From contig JAAYFZ010000453.1 of NCBI GenBank assembly GCA_012727965.1, positions 1 to 5,984 of the forward strand: a DNA stretch of 5,984 bases. The letters are read 5' to 3'. This DNA comes from Clostridiaceae bacterium (GTDB lineage Bacteria; Bacillota; Clostridia; Saccharofermentanales; UBA5734). A program made the translations under genes and the position numbers. This document shows, in pieces, positions 1-5,984 of this stretch (within the stretch, counting starts at the first letter, position 1; the number at the start of each line of letters is the position of its first letter). The notes under the pieces were generated by a model. That model searched no databases. It was given only the letters and a program-made list of their open reading frames with translations, and was not told the DNA's origin.

Positions 1-3000
1 GCATTATCAGCACTAAGCCAGTAGTCGGGGGCTAAATCGATCAGTCTGTTCTCTGCAGGCAGGAAAATTTTTACAGGATAACTGCCGTGGAAATACTGCA
101 GTGTAGATATCAGACTCTCGTAGCCACTGTCGTTTTCTCTGCCATTATATTTAATAATCAGAGGCCTTCGTTCTGTACGTACTGAACCTTGCTCTGCTGC
201 CGAATCAGCAGTCTGTATTGCTTTTGCCATTGTCTTGTTTTCAGACATCGGTTCATAGGTTTTTTTGTTGGGGTAGGTTGTATTCTCATTGCGACGCTGC
301 TGACCATTGCCATTCTTGCCACTGTAGCTTCCCTGCATATGACTGCGGAAGCTATCAGGCAATCTGCGCATATCAGCAGTCAGCTCAGCAATCTGTTCAG
401 CAATCAATTTGGGTGGTTCATCCTCACGTAGACTTAGTCGACCGCTTACAAGAATGATGCTGCCCTCTTCTAGCAGCGAAGCATAGTTGCGATAAACGCT
501 GGGGAAAACGATCACTTCAAAAGAACCAGACAGATCCTCGACCTGAACAAAACTCATTGTGTCATTATTTCTCGTCAGTTTTTTACGACTGGCTAAGACA
601 ATACCTGCCATGACGACACGCATTTCATCACTGATGGCACTGCGGACAGTATGATCTGAATGTGTTTCTATTAGGCTTTCGTCGGAATTTTCGCTTACAA
701 CGGCAAAAGCGCTGCTATCAATTGTTGTCAGAAGCTTGGCTGCTTCTCTGCGTTCATCAAGCGGATGCCCTGTTACATATAATCCAAGCATCTCTTTTTC
801 CATGGCCAGAAGCTCCATATGAGAAAACTCCCGCAAATCTGGATAAACCGGCTCTGCCGGCGCCGGCATCTCATCCGGGCTGCCCATTTCAAACAGGCTT
901 AGCTGGCCTTCCATACTGCTCTTGCGGGCCGCTGCCAACTGATTGAGGAATGGTTCAGCTGCAGCTATCATTTTAACTCTCGGTACTTTGAAAAGATCAA
1001 GAGCAGATGACCTGATCAGGCTCTCAACCATTTTTTTGTTAAGATCGCTCACGCTAAGCCTACGCAGAAAATCCCCAAAACTATTGAACGGACCATCCTG
1101 GTCACGAATCTCTATCAGTTGTCTGATTGCGCCGGCACCGACATTTTTTACCGCTGCCAGCGAAAATCTGATTGCACCGTTCTCAGGAGTAAACCTGGAA
1201 TAACTGCAATTGATATCAGGCGGCAGAACTTCTATACCCATTTTGCGGCAGGCACTGACATAATTTGCAGCCTGAGACAAGTTGCCAAGATAGCTGTTAA
1301 GCATTGCAGCCATAAATTCAACAGGGTAATAGTATTTCAACCAGGCAGTGTAATAAGCAACAACAGCATAGGCAGCGGCATGAGATTTGTTGAAAGCATA
1401 ACCGGCAAAAGCCATAACATCGTCAAATATCTTCTCTGCTGTTTGGAGACTAACCCCGTTTGCAATCGCACCAGCTACCGGCCTGCCCTTCTCATCCTCA
1501 CCGCCATGCAGAAACAGCCGACGATAACGAGCCAGCTCATCCGGCTTCTTCTTAGACATCGCTCTGCGGACATTATCAGACTGACCCATGGAAAAACCGG
1601 CAAGATCCCGCACTATCTGCATAACCTGTTCCTGATAAACTATGCAGCCATATGTAACATTCAGTATTGGCTCTAGAAGTGGATGGTCATATCTGATTTT
1701 ACCGGGATCATGTCTGGCAGCCACATATCTTGGGATCTGCTCCATCGGTCCAGGACGATATAGTGAAATACCCGCGATTACATCTTCAAGAGACTCCGGG
1801 CGAAGCTCTTTCATAAAAGAAGTCATACCTGGACTCTCCAGCTGGAAAACGCCCTCTGTACTTCCTTCACTGATTATTTTAAAAATATTGCTGTCATTCA
1901 TGTCCAGTTTATCAAAATCTATGATAGGGCCGCCTCTCGCTTTTACAAGATCTGCGGTCTCACGCATTACGGTCAAAGTTCTAAGTCCCAAAAAATCAAA
2001 CTTGAGCAGACCAATCTTCTCAATATTGTTTTTAGCAAACTGAACCACAATGGCATCTTCATTACGTGACAGCGGCGCCAGATCAGTCAGCGGCTGACTG
2101 GAAATGACTACACCGGCAGCATGAGTAGAAGCATGACGCGGCATACCTTCAAATTTCATAGCCAGGTCTATGACTTGTTTAGTAGTTTCATTTTGCTCAT
2201 AGTCGCGCCGAAGCTCAGAATTGATGTCGAGAGCTTTTTTAAGTGTTATGCCCAGTGATGTCGGGACCATTCTGGCGATCCTGTCAGTATCGGCATATGA
2301 GACATCAATTGCACGGCCGACATCGCGAATACAGGCGCGAGCTGCCAATGTACCGAATGTGATAACCTGCGCCACCCTATCCTGACCATATTTTTCGACA
2401 ACGTAATTCATAACCTCCGGTCTGCGCTCATAACAGAAATCAATATCGAAATCAGGCATACTGACTCTTTCAGAATTCAAGAACCTCTCGAAGATAAGTT
2501 TGTAGCGAAGAGGATCAATATCTGTAATATGCAGACACCAGGCCGCCAGAGAACCAGCACCCGAACCCCTGCCCGGACCAACCATTATTTCACGTTCTCG
2601 AGCAAAACGGATAAAATCCCAGACGATCAGATAATAATCTGTATACCCCATACTGTTAATAACACCAAGCTCATAATCAAGCCGGCGCTCGTATTCCTGA
2701 ACCGGAATCTCGCTTTTCGAGTGTTCAAGACGTTTGCTCAGACCATCCCGGCAGAGTTCATACAAATAATCTATATGCTCTTTCCCTTCAGGGACATCAA
2801 ATGAAGGTAAATGGATCTGATCAAATCTGAAAGTGACATCGCAGCGCTCGGCAATTCTTACTGTATTAACAATCGCTTCAGGAACATTTGAAAAAGCCGC
2901 AGTCATTTCCTCGCGTGATTTAATATAAAAAGCATCGGAATTCATGCGCATGCGATCTGGATCGCTGATTCTTTTGCCGGTCTGCATGCATAGCAGGACC

Positions 3001-3707
3001 TCATGAGCTGTCGCGTCTTCTTGCTTGAGATAATGACAGTCATTTGTAGCTACAAGCGGTATACCAGTTTCCTTGCTTAGCTTGATCAGCGCACTATTAA
3101 CCAGATTTTGCTCTTCAATGCCATTGCTCTGAAGCTCAAGGAAAAAATTATCCTTGCCGAAGAGTTTCAAATAAAACAATGCCAGTTCTCTAGCGCCTTC
3201 ATGATTACCGTTTATCACAGCCTGCGGAATCGCACCGCCCAGGCAGGCTGAGAGCGCAATGATCCCTTCATGATACTGCTGAAGCAGTTCATGATCTATG
3301 CGCGGTCTATAATAGAATCCATCGGTAAAGCCTGCTGATACAAGCTTGATCAGATTGCGATAACCTATATCATTTTCTGCTAAAAGAACCAGATGTGCAG
3401 GCTCTTTATCCGTGCCTGCTTCCTTATCAGTATGCTTGCGTGGTGCCACATAAACTTCACAGCCAATAATTGGCTTGATATCATTTTTAATCATCTCTGT
3501 ATAGAAATCGACAGCACCAAACAAGACACCATGATCAGTCATGGCGCAAGCTTTCATACCAAGTTCCTTCAGTCTTGTTGGCAGATCACGAAGTCTGATC
3601 GCGCCATCAAGCAGGCTATATTCAGTATGGAGATGCAAATGTACGAAATCCTGTACTGCTAAGTCTCCCGTATTTAACTCTGCTGCAACTTGTATCTGTT
3701 CGATCAT
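1..3707 (-). CDS. dnaE: DNA polymerase III alpha subunit DnaE (3' end cut by window edge)
   Basis: Catalytic subunit of the bacterial replicative polymerase, acting at the fork with the beta clamp and clamp loader. I translated 1235 codons without a stop or frameshift. Residues 22 to about 290 are the PHP domain, with the full expected metal-ligand set (H25, H27, D34, H59, E84, H105, C155, D223, H225). The palm follows, with GPGRGSGAGS at 377-386 and PDFDIDF at 418-424. Catalytic aspartates are D419 and D421, with D571 in KFDFLGLRTL as the third (E. coli D401, D403, D555). The fingers carry FNKSHAAAY from 772; a helix-hairpin-helix lies near 853-859 (KNVGAG); a clamp-binding QLSLF is at 935-939; an OB fold spans about 1030-1105; a polar linker about 1118-1180; and a C-terminal domain from about 1182. 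Probably only some 20-40 residues are missing. The start is the ATG overlapping the pgcA stop; it leaves about 20 residues before the conserved FVHLHLHTEYS. The DnaE identity is near certain; the exact start is less so. Confidence 0.97.
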   Translation of the reverse strand, partial: MIEQIQVAAELNTGDLAVQDFVHLHLHTEYSLLDGAIRLRDLPTRLKELGMKACAMTDHGVLFGAVDFYTEMIKNDIKPIIGCEVYVAPRKHTDKEAGTDKEPAHLVLLAENDIGYRNLIKLVSAGFTDGFYYRPRIDHELLQQYHEGIIALSACLGGAIPQAVINGNHEGARELALFYLKLFGKDNFFLELQSNGIEEQNLVNSALIKLSKETGIPLVATNDCHYLKQEDATAHEVLLCMQTGKRISDPDRMRMNSDAFYIKSREEMTAAFSNVPEAIVNTVRIAERCDVTFRFDQIHLPSFDVPEGKEHIDYLYELCRDGLSKRLEHSKSEIPVQEYERRLDYELGVINSMGYTDYYLIVWDFIRFAREREIMVGPGRGSGAGSLAAWCLHITDIDPLRYKLIFERFLNSERVSMPDFDIDFCYERRPEVMNYVVEKYGQDRVAQVITFGTLAARACIRDVGRAIDVSYADTDRIARMVPTSLGITLKKALDINSELRRDYEQNETTKQVIDLAMKFEGMPRHASTHAAGVVISSQPLTDLAPLSRNEDAIVVQFAKNNIEKIGLLKFDFLGLRTLTVMRETADLVKARGGPIIDFDKLDMNDSNIFKIISEGSTEGVFQLESPGMTSFMKELRPESLEDVIAGISLYRPGPMEQIPRYVAARHDPGKIRYDHPLLEPILNVTYGCIVYQEQVMQIVRDLAGFSMGQSDNVRRAMSKKKPDELARYRRLFLHGGEDEKGRPVAGAIANGVSLQTAEKIFDDVMAFAGYAFNKSHAAAYAVVAYYTAWLKYYYPVEFMAAMLNSYLGNLSQAANYVSACRKMGIEVLPPDINCSYSRFTPENGAIRFSLAAVKNVGAGAIRQLIEIRDQDGPFNSFGDFLRRLSVSDLNKKMVESLIRSSALDLFKVPRVKMIAAAEPFLNQLAAARKSSMEGQLSLFEMGSPDEMPAPAEPVYPDLREFSHMELLAMEKEMLGLYVTGHPLDERREAAKLLTTIDSSAFAVVSENSDESLIETHSDHTVRSAISDEMRVVMAGIVLASRKKLTRNNDTMSFVQVEDLSGSFEVIVFPSVYRNYASLLEEGSIILVSGRLSLREDEPPKLIAEQIAELTADMRRLPDSFRSHMQGSYSGKNGNGQQRRNENTTYPNKKTYEPMSENKTMAKAIQTADSAAEQGSVRTERRPLIIKYNGRENDSGYESLISTLQYFHGSYPVKIFLPAENRLIDLAPDYWLSADN
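891..905 (-). other. Beta-clamp binding motif QLSLF in DnaE
   Basis: Codons 935-939 of dnaE read QLSLF, matching the canonical QL(S/D)LF clamp-binding pentapeptide. It lies between the helix-hairpin-helix region and the OB fold, where E. coli alpha carries its internal clamp motif (QADMF, about 920-924). It should tether the polymerase to the sliding clamp. Confidence 0.85.
3704..3707 (-). other. ATGA stop-start overlap joining pgcA and dnaE
   Basis: The dnaE ATG (3707 to 3705) and the pgcA TGA (3706 to 3704) share two bases in an ATGA. The only Shine-Dalgarno-like sequence before dnaE is a weak AGAAG five bases upstream, inside the last pgcA codons. This arrangement normally means one mRNA and translation of the second gene by ribosomes finishing the first. 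Confidence 0.85.
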
Positions 3708-5443
3708 AGATTCTTCTGCAAAGCCTCTCGTACTATTTTCTCTAATTCAGCAAGTCCTGATCTGCATTTATTCAGATCATCGCCGTAGACACCGAAATAG
3801 ATCTTGATCTTGGGTTCAGTGCCAGACGGACGTATGCAAAACCAGTCCAGACCATCGAGCTCATACAGCAGGACATCCGAGGCTGGAAAATCAAGTTTAT
3901 CCTCTGAACCACTGCTCATATCGATAACCGTACCATCAGCGAAATCAAGTACACGCTTAACGGCCACACCTTCGATTCCCTGAGCTCTGGCAGTACGCAT
4001 AGCACTCATGGCAGACTGAATTTTCTCAATACCTGCCTTGCCTTCAAGCGTAATCGATACAGTTTTTTCCGCTGCATAACCGAAGCGCTGATATAATTCC
4101 TGCAGCAGATCATATATTGTTTTTCCTTGCCCGGCAGCAACCGCAGCCATCTCTGCAATCAGCATACTGGCGACAACCGCATCCTTATCTCTGACATCAG
4201 TACCAGCCAAATAACCGAAGCTCTCTTCGAAGCCGAACTGGAAATGCCAATCGCCGAACTCGTCCTTCTGTTTGATCATCTCGCCGATATATTTAAATCC
4301 AGTCAGGACTTCATAGGCCTCTACACCATACGCAGCAGCAACACGGCGGCTGAGTCTGGTCGAAACAATACTGTTGACGACGAAGGATTTTTCCGGCAGA
4401 CTGCCGGTCTCCTGTCTGCCCTTGAGTATATAATCCATCAGCAGAAGTCCAATCTGATTGCCTGTAAGCACCTGATATTTGCCCTCGCTATCTCTTACGC
4501 AGAGACCTGTTCTATCAGCATCAGGATCCGTAGCAATAACCAGATCGGCACCCTCAGACGCAGCGAGTTTGATAGCTAGATCGAGAGCTTCGCGCTCCTC
4601 AGGATTAGGGTAAGAAACAGTAGGGAAATTGCCATCCGGCTGCTCCTGTTCAGGAACAACCAGTACATTATTGAAGCCCATAGAAGCGAGAATTCTTCTG
4701 ACTGGTTTATTGCCGGAACCGTGCAGCGGCGTATATACGATCTTGAGATCCTTCTGAGACTTGACTGCCTCAGGGTGCACTGCCAGACTCAGAAGCATAG
4801 AATTATATGCCTGATCCAGATCTTCGCCTATATCCTGCCAGAGATCTCCCTGCCGGGCCAGAACCTCTTCATGGATATCAAGCAGCGACGGCAGATCCTG
4901 TTTGCGATTCATATTATCTGCGATGACATCGGCAGCTTCGGGCGGCATTTGACCTCCGTCCTCGCCATAGGCCTTGAAACCATTATAACGTGCGGGATTA
5001 TGACTGGCTGTGATCATAACACCGCCATAGGTTTTATAGTATCTGATTGCAAAAGACAACAGCGGCACTGGTCTAAGCTCATCTGACAGGTAAACCTTAA
5101 CTCCATGAGCCGTGAATATCCTTGCCGTCAGCACAGCGAACTCACGCGAAAAATTACGCGAATCATATGATATAGCGATGCCTCTTTTTTTAGCATCATC
5201 ACCCTCAGAAACGATATACTGGGCAAAGGCATCCGCAGCGGCAGCTACAGTGTAAAAATTCATTCTATTGGTGCCGGCCCCGAGAACACCTCTAAGTCCG
5301 GCCGTACCAAAACTGAGACTGGTATAAAATCTATCCTCGATCTCAGACTGATCGCCTGCAATTGCAGCAAGCTCAGCTCTCGTTTTCTCGTCAAAGGCTT
5401 CATTGCTCAGCCATTCCTGATATAGTTTCATTGCTGATGACAT
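3704..5443 (-). CDS. pgcA: Phosphoglucomutase / phosphohexomutase, PgcA type
   Basis: Cytosolic alpha-D-phosphohexomutase, 579 residues, probably converting glucose-6-phosphate and glucose-1-phosphate to feed UDP-glucose, envelope glycolipid and polysaccharide synthesis. The four family signatures are present in order: FGTAGLRG at 45-52 near the N terminus; TASHNP at 145-150, with S147 the phosphoserine; metal-binding DPDADR at 306-311; sugar-binding GFEESFG at 404-410; and phosphate-binding RPSGTEPK at 538-545. Length and whole-protein pattern match B. subtilis PgcA (about 580 residues) rather than the shorter GlmM or ManB mutases. I chose the ATG at 5443 over the in-frame ATG at 5488 because GGAGG lies 7 bases before it and the family N terminus begins here. 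Its stop overlaps the dnaE start. A related phosphopentomutase or mannomutase specificity cannot be ruled out, since GFEES is shared across that subfamily. Confidence 0.94.
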   Translation of the reverse strand: MSSAMKLYQEWLSNEAFDEKTRAELAAIAGDQSEIEDRFYTSLSFGTAGLRGVLGAGTNRMNFYTVAAAADAFAQYIVSEGDDAKKRGIAISYDSRNFSREFAVLTARIFTAHGVKVYLSDELRPVPLLSFAIRYYKTYGGVMITASHNPARYNGFKAYGEDGGQMPPEAADVIADNMNRKQDLPSLLDIHEEVLARQGDLWQDIGEDLDQAYNSMLLSLAVHPEAVKSQKDLKIVYTPLHGSGNKPVRRILASMGFNNVLVVPEQEQPDGNFPTVSYPNPEEREALDLAIKLAASEGADLVIATDPDADRTGLCVRDSEGKYQVLTGNQIGLLLMDYILKGRQETGSLPEKSFVVNSIVSTRLSRRVAAAYGVEAYEVLTGFKYIGEMIKQKDEFGDWHFQFGFEESFGYLAGTDVRDKDAVVASMLIAEMAAVAAGQGKTIYDLLQELYQRFGYAAEKTVSITLEGKAGIEKIQSAMSAMRTARAQGIEGVAVKRVLDFADGTVIDMSSGSEDKLDFPASDVLLYELDGLDWFCIRPSGTEPKIKIYFGVYGDDLNKCRSGLAELEKIVREALQKNL

Positions 5444-5450
5444 AATATAC

Positions 5451-5455
5451 CCTCC
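5451..5455 (-). promoter_or_regulatory. Shine-Dalgarno of pgcA
   Basis: The minus strand reads GGAGG here, 7 bases before the ATG at 5443. It is a near-perfect anti-16S match at optimal spacing, and it decides the pgcA start against the upstream in-frame ATG at 5488, which has no such site. Confidence 0.9.
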
Positions 5456-5460
5456 TCGAT

Positions 5461-5472
5461 TGCTGCGCAGCA
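5461..5472. repeat. Perfect 12-base palindrome upstream of the pgcA ribosome binding site
   Basis: TGCTGCGCAGCA is its own reverse complement and ends 5 bases before the GGAGG site. A further CGCAGC (minus strand, 5494 to 5489) can pair with GCTGCG (5471 to 5466) inside the palindrome, so two pairings of the same bases exclude each other in the leader RNA. As DNA it could be a small dyad operator; as RNA the palindrome alone gives only a 4-bp stem with a GCGC loop. The symmetry is seen directly; a function is unproven. Confidence 0.5.
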
Positions 5473-5537
5473 TTAACGATATAGGCAAGCTGCGGTAATA
5501 ATATAATCATAAGTCTAAGTAAACATCCGGATTTCAA

Positions 5538-5555
5538 ATATTGTTATGCCAATAT
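5538..5555 (-). repeat. Weak AT-rich inverted repeat in the uvrB-pgcA gap
   Basis: The minus strand reads ATATTG, loop GCATAA, then CAATAT: a perfect 6-bp stem with a 6-base loop, about 35 bases after the uvrB stop. It is AT-rich and followed by TTGAAA rather than a T run, so it is not a convincing intrinsic terminator. Read-through from uvrB into pgcA is therefore possible. Confidence 0.25.
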
Positions 5556-5576
5556 ATATGTCCGATCTTAAGAGAA

Positions 5577-5606
5577 ATTATAGCATAGTTCAGTCCTCGC
5601 TGTTTA
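5577..5606 (-). promoter_or_regulatory. Candidate sigma-A promoter for pgcA-dnaE
   Basis: On the minus strand a perfect TATAAT (5577-5582) is preceded by TGC, giving an extended -10 (TGnTATAAT). A 4/6 match to the -35 box, TAAACA, lies at 5601-5606 with an 18-base spacer. The -35 falls inside the last uvrB codons and the -10 just after the uvrB stop. Transcription would start near 5570 and give a leader of about 125 bases before pgcA. A second, weaker candidate (TTGAAA at 5532-5537, TATGAT at 5506-5511) has a 20-base spacer, which is too long for a good promoter. This is a consensus match by eye only. Confidence 0.45.
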
Positions 5607-5984
5607 ACCTTCCTTTTACAGAAACAAGCATATCTCTGAGTCTCGCAGCCTCTTCAAAAGCAAGAGCAGCAGCAGCCTTCTTCATGTCTTTTTCCAGGCT
5701 GACAGATAGCTTCTCCAGTTCTTTTCGTTTCATGCGCCCAAGCCTGTTTTCTAGAACATCATCAATGAAGCTCTCATCTAGACCCTCATCTTCAGCGACC
5801 TCGGCTAATGTATCAATTACATCACGAACATCCTTCACGATGCTCTGCGGTACAATACCGTGGACACGATTGTATTCTTCCTGTACACTCCGGCGGCGAT
5901 TAGTTTCTTCGACAGCGTGTAGCATGGATTCAGTAACTTCGTCTGCATACATGATGACATGCCCATTAACATTTCTCGCAGCCC
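5590..5984 (-). CDS. uvrB: Excinuclease ABC subunit UvrB, C-terminal part
   Basis: Damage-verifying helicase-like subunit of the UvrABC nucleotide excision repair complex. Only the last 130 codons are in the window; the 5' part lies beyond the right edge. The fragment opens with AARNVNGHVIMYAD, the end of helicase motif VI and the conserved strand after it, followed by the typical ETNRRR..Q..YN..HGI.PQ stretch. The final 40 or so residues form the UVR domain (KELEKLSVSLEKDMKKAA, then FEEAARLRD), the helical hairpin that contacts UvrC, and the protein ends in a short NSED tail, as usual for the family. The ATG at 5952 is an internal methionine, not the gene start. It is followed by pgcA after 146 bases rather than by uvrA, its common neighbour in Bacillota. 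No LexA-type box is visible in this part; any SOS control would lie upstream of the window. Confidence 0.96.
   Translation of the reverse strand, partial: AARNVNGHVIMYADEVTESMLHAVEETNRRRSVQEEYNRVHGIVPQSIVKDVRDVIDTLAEVAEDEGLDESFIDDVLENRLGRMKRKELEKLSVSLEKDMKKAAAALAFEEAARLRDMLVSVKGRLNSED

Noticed and set aside
189..431. Plus-strand frame with a hydrophobic stretch resembling a small membrane protein
   Set aside because: It is the complement of the polar linker of dnaE, whose N, K and Q codons read as hydrophobic residues on the other strand; no supporting ribosome site.
1119..1676. Plus-strand open frame of 185 codons
   Set aside because: It lies wholly antisense to the fingers and helix-hairpin-helix region of dnaE, has no recognisable domain or good ribosome site, and the minus-strand frame is fully conserved.
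4127..4579. Plus-strand open frame of 150 codons
   Set aside because: Antisense to the pgcA core, including its metal-binding DPDADR and sugar-binding GFEESFG motifs; a shadow frame without family resemblance.
5444..5488. Upstream ATG adding 15 residues to pgcA
   Set aside because: It has no Shine-Dalgarno, it would translate through the GGAGG site and palindrome, and the family N terminus fits the ATG at 5443.
5538..5555. Intrinsic terminator for uvrB
   Set aside because: The stem is only 6 bp, AT-rich and not followed by a T run.
5444..5589. LexA box, catabolite-response site or known riboswitch in the gap
   Set aside because: I looked for GAAC-type LexA dyads and a CcpA site and saw no convincing match; at 146 bases with little GC-rich pairing it does not resemble a known riboswitch class.
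5950..5952. ATG that could start a small separate protein carrying the UVR domain
   Set aside because: The frame continues upstream to the window edge with conserved UvrB sequence (AARNVNGHVI), so this is an internal methionine of uvrB.

Overview
The window holds three genes, all read on the minus strand, in the order uvrB (3' end only) - pgcA - dnaE (nearly whole, cut at its 3' end by the left edge). All three are ordinary core genes with intact motifs. I see no mobile element, CRISPR array, RNA gene, defence cassette or clearly new system. The plus strand carries only shadow reading frames.

Organism: a low-to-mid GC bacterium, most likely Bacillota and probably class Clostridia. This rests on the PgcA-type phosphohexomutase resembling Bacillus subtilis PgcA from end to end, on strong GGAGG-type ribosome binding, and on a clostridial-looking DnaE with a complete PHP metal site, a GAIANGV-type segment in the fingers and a C-terminal domain beyond the OB fold. 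This is family resemblance from memory, not a search result.

Layout: 5590-5984 is the last 130 codons of UvrB, ending in its UVR coiled-coil domain. 5444-5589 is the only real intergenic gap (146 bases). It holds a candidate extended -10 promoter next to the uvrB stop, a weak AT-rich inverted repeat, a perfect 12-base palindrome, and the pgcA Shine-Dalgarno. 3704-5443 is pgcA (579 residues). 1-3707 is dnaE (1235 codons visible, reading open off the left edge). pgcA and dnaE overlap by four bases (ATGA), so they are almost certainly one transcription unit and translationally coupled.

How they work together: UvrB (nucleotide excision repair) and DnaE (replicative polymerase) are both DNA maintenance genes. 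PgcA, which interconverts glucose-6-phosphate and glucose-1-phosphate for cell-envelope and storage sugars, sits between them. The direct coupling of a sugar-phosphate enzyme to the replicative polymerase is the most notable point in the window.
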